NCBI RefSeq assembly: GCF_031119335.1
Contig: NZ_JAVHXT010000003.1
Location: 238,769 to 271,254 of the forward strand
Direction: 5' to 3'
Length of the DNA: 32,486 nt
DNA from: Pedobacter sp.
Lineage (GTDB): Bacteria; Bacteroidota; Bacteroidia; Sphingobacteriales; Sphingobacteriaceae
Shown: piece after piece, positions 26,179-32,486 of the stretch
Layout: the number at the start of each line of letters is the position of its first letter
How positions within the stretch are numbered: the first letter of the stretch is position 1
The notes under the pieces: generated by a model
What the model was told of the DNA's origin: nothing
What the model saw: the letters and a program-made list of their open reading frames with translations, nothing else
Database searches by the model: none
Program-made: the position numbers and the translations under genes

Positions 26179-27258
26179 ATGAGCAATCCTACTGTACGCG
26201 TTTTATACATAGATGATGAAGAAAATAATCTTCAGGCTTTTAAAGCGAGCTTTAGGCGGCAGTACGAGATTTACACCGCCATTTCGGCAGCAGAAGGATT
26301 GATGATTATGCAAAACATAGACATACATGTAGTACTTGCCGACCAAAAAATGCCCAACACTACTGGTGTAGAGTTTTTTAAAAGTATTGTAGAAACCCAC
26401 CCCGACCCTATCCGTATTTTATTAACTGGCTACACGGATATAGAGGCACTGGCAGATGCAATAAACCATGGCGACATCTATAGGTATATCACCAAACCTT
26501 GGAATGACCTTGAACTGCACAATTCCATCAAAAATGCTTACGATGCCTACAAAGCGAAAATAGATTTGCGCAACAAAATTTCGGAGCTCGAAAAAACCAA
26601 CGACGAACTTAACCGCTTCATCTACAGTATTTCTCATGAATTAAGAGCACCTTTAGTTTCTGTAATTGGCATTATCAATCTGGTTAAAATGGAAGGTTTG
26701 TATGATTCTAGCGGCGAATATTGGGGATTGATAGAAACTTGTTCAAATAAGCTCGATTACTACATACAAAAAACGCTTCAGTACTATAAAAACGCAAAAG
26801 AAGTTTCTGACCAAACAGAAATAGACTTTAATGCACTTGTAGCCGAATTGGTAGAACTACACTCCTATTCTGACAAAGACACTTCATTTAACCTAAAAAT
26901 TAACCAAGATGTTAAATTTGTAGGCGATGCTTACCGTATTGAAGTGATCATGAGCAACCTCATATCAAATGCCATTAAGTATCAAAAAACTAGCGAGCCA
27001 AACAAAACCGTTAATATCGAAATAGATGTTGATGCTCACAATGCACATATCAATATCAACGATAATGGAATGGGCATTTTAAAAGAGCATCTGGAAAAAA
27101 TATTTATGCAGTTCTTTAAAAGTAAGATGCACCACGGTAGTGGCTTGGGTTTATTTATAGTAAAAGAGGCTTTGAATAAGATTAATGGCACTATTAACGT
27201 TAACTCAAATATAGAAGATGGTACAACTTTTAAAATAACGATACCAAATGCCAAATAA
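26179..27258 (+). CDS. Receiver-histidine kinase hybrid (response regulator with kinase output)
   Basis: A 359-residue soluble protein with inverted order. The N-terminal receiver (about 1-120) has IDDE (11-14), phospho-acceptor Asp55 (ADQKMP), Thr83 (LTGYTD) and Lys106 (TKPW). After a coiled-coil linker (LRNKISELEKTNDELNRF) comes a kinase: H-box YSISHELRAPLVSVIGI with His153, N-box SNLISNAIKY (259-268), G1 DNGMGI (295-300) and G2 GSGLGLFIV (320-328). Both halves look functional. Phosphate from the upstream membrane kinase could regulate the attached kinase, which would then feed a later receiver; this is inference. The receiver is paralogous to the protein at 20442-20897. The gene overlaps the next one by 11 bp. 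Confidence 0.95.
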   Translation: MSNPTVRVLYIDDEENNLQAFKASFRRQYEIYTAISAAEGLMIMQNIDIHVVLADQKMPNTTGVEFFKSIVETHPDPIRILLTGYTDIEALADAINHGDIYRYITKPWNDLELHNSIKNAYDAYKAKIDLRNKISELEKTNDELNRFIYSISHELRAPLVSVIGIINLVKMEGLYDSSGEYWGLIETCSNKLDYYIQKTLQYYKNAKEVSDQTEIDFNALVAELVELHSYSDKDTSFNLKINQDVKFVGDAYRIEVIMSNLISNAIKYQKTSEPNKTVNIEIDVDAHNAHININDNGMGILKEHLEKIFMQFFKSKMHHGSGLGLFIVKEALNKINGTINVNSNIEDGTTFKITIPNAK

Positions 27259-27667
27259 GACAGGAAAAGTGTTGTTAATTGACGACAATGATATCGACTT
27301 AAAAATCAATTATAAAATAATTAGATTATCGGGTTTCTTTGAAGAAATTATCTCGGTTCAATCTGGAGAAGAGGGACTTGAATATATTAACAAAAACCTA
27401 GATAACCCTAAACTATGGCCAGACTTCATATTGCTAGATATACAAATGCCCGAGATGGATGGTTTCGAGTTTCTTGAGGTCTATAAAAACTTTCCACGAC
27501 CATTTTTAGACCATTGTAAATTGGCAATTTTATCGTCTACTTTAGACTTTGGCGACATTAAAAAGGCAGAAGCAAATCCTTTAGTAATTAAATTATTAAA
27601 GAAGCCCCTTTATCCGCACGAGCTCCAGGAGCTGCTTAACAAGCATTCTACATTATTAGGTATATAA
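27248..27667 (+). CDS. Single-domain response regulator (CheY-like)
   Basis: A 139-residue protein consisting only of a receiver domain. It has IDDND (11-15), phospho-acceptor Asp64 (LLDIQMPEMDG), Ser96/Ser97 at the switch position and Lys119-Pro120 (LLKKPL). It is diverged from the other two receivers of the cluster, with a longer insert between strands 2 and 3 (NKNLDNPKLWPD), a form often paired with hybrid kinases in Bacteroidota. There is no output domain, so it acts either as a phosphotransfer intermediate or by protein contact. It overlaps the hybrid kinase gene by 11 bp and is the last gene of the operon. Its stop codon runs into a strong terminator. Confidence 0.93.
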   Translation: MPNKTGKVLLIDDNDIDLKINYKIIRLSGFFEEIISVQSGEEGLEYINKNLDNPKLWPDFILLDIQMPEMDGFEFLEVYKNFPRPFLDHCKLAILSSTLDFGDIKKAEANPLVIKLLKKPLYPHELQELLNKHSTLLGI

Positions 27668-27692
27668 AAAAAGTCCCAATCGGGACTTTTTT
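27667..27692. terminator. Bidirectional Rho-independent terminator
   Basis: A perfect 11-bp stem, AAAAAAGTCCC and GGGACTTTTTT, encloses the 4-base loop AATC. Because both arms carry an A/T run, it works in both directions. It lies exactly between the convergent response-regulator gene (stop 27665-27667) and the small lipoprotein gene (stop 27691-27693), overlapping both stop codons. Confidence 0.9.
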
Positions 27693-28086
27693 AATCTAGT
27701 TCAATTTCTAAATTCTGGAAAACGCACTCCTTATTTATCATTTCAAACTCTAGTTTTTTAACAAGCGCTCCATTTTCCGTTTTTATCTCCAGCTCGTGTC
27801 TACCTATTGGGATTTTCTTAAGCACGAAAACGTTGGTTAAATTATCAGGTTTGCGCAATGCACTGCAATCTTCAACATAGCTTGGGTTTACCTTTGGCAC
27901 AGGAACAAAATTACCACATTCTTTGCCATCTATTATAAAACGCAACCGCAAGAAGTCGTCTCCTAAGTAACTAACTGCAACCGCATACTGGCCAAATTCC
28001 CTATTAACATTCTCCTTATCACATCCCCAAAAAAACATAACAGAGAAAATACTTAAAAAGAGAGAGGCGTTGATTTGTTTCTTCAT
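27691..28086 (-). CDS. Small lipoprotein of unknown function
   Basis: A 131-residue protein with a lipoprotein signal peptide, lipobox FFWGC (Cys22), followed by DKEN. The mature part is about 110 residues of predominantly beta pattern (YAVAVSYLGDDFLRLRFIIDG, VFVLKKIPIGRHELEIKT) with three further cysteines (ECGN, EDCS and KECV) that could form disulfides. The sequence VKKLEFEMINKECVFQNLEIEL ends it. I do not recognise the family. It stands alone, convergent with the signalling operon through a shared terminator and with 357 bp of non-coding DNA upstream. An outer-membrane or periplasmic location follows from the lipobox. Confidence 0.75.
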   Translation of the reverse strand: MKKQINASLFLSIFSVMFFWGCDKENVNREFGQYAVAVSYLGDDFLRLRFIIDGKECGNFVPVPKVNPSYVEDCSALRKPDNLTNVFVLKKIPIGRHELEIKTENGALVKKLEFEMINKECVFQNLEIELD

Positions 28087-28443
28087 ATACTCACAAATAT
28101 GAAGAATAATTCACAAAAATAGAATACCTAAAACATGGTAATTTAAAATAAAAAATACTCATTTTTTAAGTATTAATACATACTTATGCTTAAAAAAACT
28201 TAATTATAAGCGCAAACAAAAAAGCTATACCAAAACTTTATACTATATCAACCTGAATCACAGATTTTTCTATTTTGATTGCTGGTTTGCTATTAATACC
28301 TAGCTTAAAACATCGTCACCATCAAATCAATAACGAAAACCCACCTCACGCTACATCTTTAACGAGTAAGAACTAAAATAAATTTTAAAATAATTTCGCT
28401 AACCTTGCATTACTGAGTGCTCTTTTATTGAATAGAAAAACTA
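28087..28443. other. AT-rich intergenic region with an inverted repeat
   Basis: These 357 bp between divergent genes hold no convincing gene. TTTTTTAAG (28162-28170) pairs with CTTAAAAAA (28189-28197) around an 18-base loop. Inside it TAAGTA (28167-28172) can pair instead with TACTTA (28181-28186), and GTATTAATAC is a 10-bp palindrome. The rest is plain AT-rich sequence expected to carry both promoters. Confidence 0.4.
28400..28407 (+). promoter_or_regulatory. Candidate -7 box of the DUF2339 gene promoter
   Basis: TAACCTTG, followed by C, matches the Bacteroidota -7 box TAnnTTTG at seven of eight positions and lies 36 bp before the ATG at 28444. No clear -33 box is seen. Motif match only. 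Confidence 0.25.
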
Positions 28444-30798
28444 ATGGATAATTCTCAAAAAATAAACCTGTTACTAGCAAGAATTGAAAATCTATCTATC
28501 AGGCAGCAAAGCTTCGAAGCTGAAATAGCAGCGTTAAGAAAAGAGGTAAACGCCCTAAGATTTCCAGGCAAACAAATATTAGAAGAAGAAAGCATTAAAC
28601 CTGCGTTTCCACCTGCAAAAGTTAGCTACGCTAAAGTTCCAACTCCTATTGCAGAAAATGCTACCCCTCAACCAATTACCCCGCCCAAATTTCAACAGCC
28701 CAGTTTTACTGACAGGTTTAGCAGGCAAAATATGGTTAAATCTGATTTTGAAAAGTTTATTGGCGAAAATCTGATTAGCAAAATAGGTATACTAATTTTA
28801 ATTATTGGCGTAGGTATTGGTGCAAAATACGCTATCGATAACCAGTTAATTAGTCCATTAACACGTATTGTGTTAGGGTATTTGGTTGGTGCAGGTTTAT
28901 TGGCATTCGCCATCAAACTTAAAACTAAATACGAAAAATTTTCTGCTGTTTTAGTAAGTGGTGCAGTAGCTATTATGTATTTCATCACCTATGCCGCTTA
29001 CGATTTTTATGCACTCATACCGCAAGCAATGGCATTTGCCCTTATGGTAGTTTTCACTTCATTTACAGTAGTTGCTGCTATCAAATATAACCGACAAATT
29101 ATTGCGCATTTTGGTTTGGTAGGCGCTTATGCCGTTCCTTTTTTGTTGAGCGATGGCTCTGGAAAAGTAGCTGTACTGTTTACTTACATGGCTATTATCA
29201 ATGTAGGTATCCTAATTATAAGCTTTAAAAAGTATTGGAAATCTTTACTTTATGCTTCATTTGCATTAAGTTGGCTTATCTTTTTAAGCTGGATGATAAG
29301 CTCTTACGTTGCGAAAGATCATTTTCAGCTTGCACTAACTTTCTCGGCAGTATTTTTCCTTATTTTCTATATCACTAACCTAGCCTACAAGGTGAGTAAA
29401 AAGGAGATATTTGGAGCTACCGATGTTATCCTATTGCTTTTAAATAGCTTTATTTACTATGGTATTGGCTATTTTCTTCTGTCTGGAGACAAAATTGGCG
29501 GAGAATTATTGGGCTTGTTTACATTAGCTAATGCAATTATCCACTTTGTGGTAGGTATAATTATTTATAAAAAGCAACTGGCTGATAAAAACCTATTCTA
29601 CCTTATTTTAGCAATGGTAATTACCTTCATCACTTTAGCAGTTCCAGTACAGCTAAACGGTGGATGGGTTACAATTTTCTGGACTGTAGAAGCTGCTATA
29701 TTGTTCTATCTTGGCAGAGTAAAAAAGATAGTGATTTACGAAAAGCTATCATTTCCACTAATATTCTTGGCGTTTATAAGTTTATTGGAAGATTGGTCGG
29801 CTGCAGGTTACGTTTACGATAAGGTAATCATCGCCCCGTTTTTAAATGTAGTCTTTTTAACTGCTGTTATTTTTGTAGCGAGTTTTATTTGGATACTAAA
29901 TGTACACCGAAGCAACAGCGAAAAAGCCCAAGAATGGTCGTGGATGAGAGATGTGTTGACTTATGCCATTCCGGGAATGCTACTAGTTGCTACATACTTT
30001 TCTTTAGAGATAGAAATTTCGAGGTATTTCAACAACCTGTACGAAACAACCAAAGTAATTGTTAATGCTAACCAAAAAAACATTTACAACGATTACCGTT
30101 ACAACTACAACCATCTTGATATTAAAAGTGCTTGGATTTACATTTACACTTTACTTTTTGCTTCGGCACTTACCATTATCAACGTTAAAAAACTCAAAAA
30201 CAGTCAGTTGGCAATAGCTAATTTAGCAATTAACCTTTTGGTTATTTTCTCGTTTCTAGTAAGCGGATTGTATATTTTAAGTGAGCTGAGAGAGGCTTAT
30301 TTAATGCCGCAGCAATATTTTGTTATTGGTTGGTTTAATATTGGTATTAGATATTTGGCAATTGCTTTTTTTGCATTGTTAATTGTACAACTTTACCAGT
30401 TGAGAAACTCTGGTCTGTTAAAAAAAGACATCAAGCTCTTGTTAGATTATGTAGTGTATATTTCTACGCTCTGGATCATCAGTAGCGAATTAATTAACAT
30501 CATAGAATTGATGAGGGCGGACGGAAGTTACAAACTAGGTTTGAGCATTTTATGGGGTGTTTATTCGCTATTTTTAATTGGAGTTGGATTAGCGAAGAAC
30601 AAAAAACACTTGCGAATTGGTGCTATGGTGTTATTCGGCATCACGTTAATTAAGCTTTTCTTTTACGACATTGCTTACTTGAGTACCATTTCTAAAACCA
30701 TCGTCTTTGTATCATTAGGCGTACTGCTATTGATTATTTCATTCCTTTATAATAAATACAAACATTTAATTATTGATGAAGCTGAAGTTAAAAATTAA
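28444..30798 (+). CDS. DUF2339 polytopic membrane protein
   Basis: A 784-residue membrane protein. It begins with a soluble coiled coil (about 1-35, INLLLARIENLSIRQQSFEA) and a proline-rich linker (about 55-85, with TPQPITPPKFQQPSF). The DUF2339 entry motif follows (FIGENLISKIGILILIIGVG, about 105-124), then a long series of closely packed membrane helices to the C-terminus, probably more than 15. The family is widespread in Gram-negative bacteria and its function is not established to my knowledge. It is paired with a DUF3999 gene downstream, whose start overlaps its end by 23 bp; this pairing recurs in other bacteria and suggests one complex. It is likely an inner-membrane protein. Confidence 0.88.
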   Translation: MDNSQKINLLLARIENLSIRQQSFEAEIAALRKEVNALRFPGKQILEEESIKPAFPPAKVSYAKVPTPIAENATPQPITPPKFQQPSFTDRFSRQNMVKSDFEKFIGENLISKIGILILIIGVGIGAKYAIDNQLISPLTRIVLGYLVGAGLLAFAIKLKTKYEKFSAVLVSGAVAIMYFITYAAYDFYALIPQAMAFALMVVFTSFTVVAAIKYNRQIIAHFGLVGAYAVPFLLSDGSGKVAVLFTYMAIINVGILIISFKKYWKSLLYASFALSWLIFLSWMISSYVAKDHFQLALTFSAVFFLIFYITNLAYKVSKKEIFGATDVILLLLNSFIYYGIGYFLLSGDKIGGELLGLFTLANAIIHFVVGIIIYKKQLADKNLFYLILAMVITFITLAVPVQLNGGWVTIFWTVEAAILFYLGRVKKIVIYEKLSFPLIFLAFISLLEDWSAAGYVYDKVIIAPFLNVVFLTAVIFVASFIWILNVHRSNSEKAQEWSWMRDVLTYAIPGMLLVATYFSLEIEISRYFNNLYETTKVIVNANQKNIYNDYRYNYNHLDIKSAWIYIYTLLFASALTIINVKKLKNSQLAIANLAINLLVIFSFLVSGLYILSELREAYLMPQQYFVIGWFNIGIRYLAIAFFALLIVQLYQLRNSGLLKKDIKLLLDYVVYISTLWIISSELINIIELMRADGSYKLGLSILWGVYSLFLIGVGLAKNKKHLRIGAMVLFGITLIKLFFYDIAYLSTISKTIVFVSLGVLLLIISFLYNKYKHLIIDEAEVKN

Positions 30799-32008
30799 GC
30801 TATTGCTAGCGCTATCGGTTTGCATTACTTCTACGCAAGCGCAAACCAATACTTATCAATTGAAGAGACCAATTACTGGTGTAACTGCAAATTGGCATAA
30901 ACTCAAAATACCCGATGATTTATACCAAAAAGTAAATGCTGGTTTTGAAGATTTACGAATTTTTGGCATACAAGGAAAGGACACCTTAGAAGTGCCATAC
31001 CTTTTGAAACAACGTGCCGAAAAAATAATATCTAAAGAGGTTGATTTTAGACCTGTTAATGAAAGTGAAACTGCTGATGGGTATTTTTACACGTTTCAGC
31101 TGAACAGCGCTGCAATCATTAACCAAATTGCGCTGTCTTTTAAGGAAACGAATTTCAATTGGTTAGTAACACTAGAAGGTAGTAACGCCAACACAGAATG
31201 GTTTACAGTTTTGAAGGATTACCGCATTTTGTCCATCAAAAACAACCAAACAGATTATCAATTCACTAAACTCAGTTTTCCTAATTCGAACTATCAATAC
31301 TATAGGTTGCGAATCAAAAGCCCTAAAAAACCTGGCTTATTAGAAGCACTGATTAATAAAACTGATACCATTAAAGGTGTTTATGATAATGTAAAATATC
31401 AATCTTACGAGCTTAAAAATGATGCAAAGGACAAGCAAACCATTATTGAAGTAGGCCTGAAGAATGCTGTTCCAATTGCTTTCCTTAAATTAAATGCACA
31501 AAGTGATTTTGATTTTTATCGTCCTATTAGGATTGAGTATGCTACAGATAGTATCAAGACTGAGAAAGGTGTTCAATACAACTTTGCTACCGTTTATGAT
31601 GGCACCATCAGCTCTTTGGAAAAACCTGAATTTAACTTTTCTAATGTCATTACTAATAAGCTTAAAATCACGATAGCTAACCATGACAATAAACCCTTAC
31701 GTTTAAGCGGCTTAGAATTAAAGGGAAATGTTTATGAATTGATTGCCCGTTTTGATGATTTAAAAGCAAATTACGCATTGTATTACGGCAAAGCAAACGC
31801 TATATCTCCTAATTACGAAATTCAAAATTTTGAAAATAAAATCCCTTTGAATTTAACTAGCGTTGATGTTGGTGAGGAGCAGAAAAATTCATCTTACACT
31901 GTAAAAATCGAGAAGCCTTTATTTGAAAACAAACTTTGGCTTTGGAGTTTAATGGCGGTGATTATTGGGCTACTAGGATTTTTCTCTTTTAAAATGTTGA
32001 AGAACTAG
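30776..32008 (+). CDS. DUF3999-family exported membrane-anchored protein
   Basis: A 410-residue protein from the ATG at 30776; a TTG directly before it is not needed. A signal peptide (MKLKLKIKLLLALSVCITSTQAQ in outline, cleaved near residue 22) leads into a long periplasmic beta-rich region. That region starts YQLKRPITGVTANWHKLKIP, contains DLRIFGIQGKDTLEVPYLL, and has a discoidin-like pattern (LEGSNANTEWFTVLKDY; YYRLRI). It ends in one membrane helix (about 385-407, LWLWSLMAVIIGLLGFF) and a short cytoplasmic tail. This is the DUF3999 layout, whose role is unknown. Its overlap with the DUF2339 gene and the shared membrane location suggest that they work together. Confidence 0.85.
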   Translation: MKLKLKIKLLLALSVCITSTQAQTNTYQLKRPITGVTANWHKLKIPDDLYQKVNAGFEDLRIFGIQGKDTLEVPYLLKQRAEKIISKEVDFRPVNESETADGYFYTFQLNSAAIINQIALSFKETNFNWLVTLEGSNANTEWFTVLKDYRILSIKNNQTDYQFTKLSFPNSNYQYYRLRIKSPKKPGLLEALINKTDTIKGVYDNVKYQSYELKNDAKDKQTIIEVGLKNAVPIAFLKLNAQSDFDFYRPIRIEYATDSIKTEKGVQYNFATVYDGTISSLEKPEFNFSNVITNKLKITIANHDNKPLRLSGLELKGNVYELIARFDDLKANYALYYGKANAISPNYEIQNFENKIPLNLTSVDVGEEQKNSSYTVKIEKPLFENKLWLWSLMAVIIGLLGFFSFKMLKN

Positions 32009-32040
32009 ATAACTGTTCAGAAATTGTTTTATTCTGTAAT

Positions 32041-32130
32041 ATGCTACCCTTTCAGGGCGATGGCCATTACACTTGGGCAATGGCGTTGCCATTGGCTTAC
32101 GTAATTAGGCTTTCAGCCATAAATAACGCA
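32041..32130. repeat. Diverged leading unit of the terminal repeat array, partly inverted
   Basis: ATGCTACCCTTTCAGGGCG (32041-32059) is, apart from one base, the reverse complement of the end of the later units (CGCCCTGAAAGGGCAGCAT). A perfect hairpin CAATGGC-GTT-GCCATTG follows at 32078-32094, then CGTAATTAG, which recalls the start of the direct units. It begins 33 bp after the DUF3999 gene and is not coding. Confidence 0.65.
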
Positions 32131-32150
32131 CACCTTGATAATGGCTAAAG

Positions 32151-32486
32151 TAATTAGCCTGAAGGGCTTACATAACCTAACGCAATGCATCGCGTTGTGA
32201 TTAATACAACAAGCTAAAAAACGTCCTGAAAGAGCATAACTCATAAACAATGTATAAGCGCCACGGTAATTAGCCTGAAGGGCTTACATAACTTACATAA
32301 CCTAACACAGTGCATCGCGTTGTGATTATAAAACAAGCTTAAAAAACGCCCTGAAAGGGCAGCATAACTCATAAACAATGCGTAAGCGCCACGGTAATTA
32401 GCTTGAAGGGCTTACATAACCTAACACACAATGCATCGCGTTGTGATTATAAAACAAGCTTAAAAAACGCCCTGAAAGGGCAGCAT
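32151..32486. repeat. Tandem array of 116-128 bp hairpin-bearing repeats, cut by the window edge
   Basis: Three direct units start with TAATTAGCYTGAAGGGC at 32151, 32267 and 32395; they are 116, 128 and at least 92 bp long. Each holds three short hairpins: AGCC-TGAAG-GGCT, CAATGC-ATC-GCGTTG (imperfect) and GCCCT-GAA-AGGGC (32348-32360 and 32469-32481; decayed in the first unit). Unit two carries a 9-bp duplication, CTTACATAA twice at 32283-32300, which explains most of its extra length. The array runs off the right edge. No open frame of interest is seen; it resembles REP/BIME-type extragenic palindromes. Confidence 0.85.

Noticed and set aside
32041..32486. CRISPR array
   Set aside because: The similarity covers nearly the whole 116-128 bp unit, there are no unique spacers of constant length, and no cas gene is nearby.

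Overview
The window looks like chromosomal DNA of a member of the Bacteroidota, most likely Sphingobacteriaceae (Pedobacter-like); the genus is inferred. The reasons are a SusC/SusD pair, several PorP/SprF proteins with type IX secretion (T9SS) type B C-terminal signals, AT-rich DNA, and -7 boxes of the TAnnTTTG type. No tRNA, rRNA, phage, transposase or CRISPR array was seen.

Region 1 (1-8137) is the end of a polysaccharide utilization locus. Reading leftward, it has a SusC porin (3709-6894), a SusD lipoprotein (1899-3698), a DUF4957/DUF5123-type surface lipoprotein (319-1887), and the first 81 codons of a rhamnogalacturonan acetylesterase-like SGNH hydrolase cut by the left edge. A strong terminator separates the last two. 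A divergent LacI-family regulator (7127-8137) has a candidate operator in the shared upstream region. The likely target is rhamnogalacturonan/pectin.

Region 2 (8138-10665) holds housekeeping genes: a secreted NTF2-like protein, mscL with a clear terminator, and rpoN (sigma-54).

Region 3 (10672-20299) is a leftward run of four genes made of two modules. Each module is a giant PKD-repeat adhesin (IgGFc-binding-like N-terminus, T9SS type B C-terminal signal) followed at once by a PorP/SprF outer-membrane protein. The stop and start codons overlap inside both modules.

Region 4 (20442-27667) is the most unusual part. A leftward single-domain response regulator faces a rightward, tightly packed set: a ThiF/E1-like plus nitroreductase fusion (Rv1355c-like), a GNAT/FeeM-like N-acyltransferase, a 7TMR-DISM histidine kinase whose start overlaps the acyltransferase stop by 4 bp, a receiver-histidine kinase hybrid, and a second single-domain receiver. 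A near-perfect bidirectional terminator closes it. The arrangement suggests a small molecule being made and sensed by one operon; that is inference. None of its three receiver proteins has a DNA-binding domain.

Region 5 (27691-32486) has a small lipoprotein of unknown function, a 357-bp AT-rich intergenic region, a DUF2339 and DUF3999 membrane pair with overlapping genes, and, at the right edge, a non-coding array of 116-128 bp repeats built from short hairpins and running off the window.
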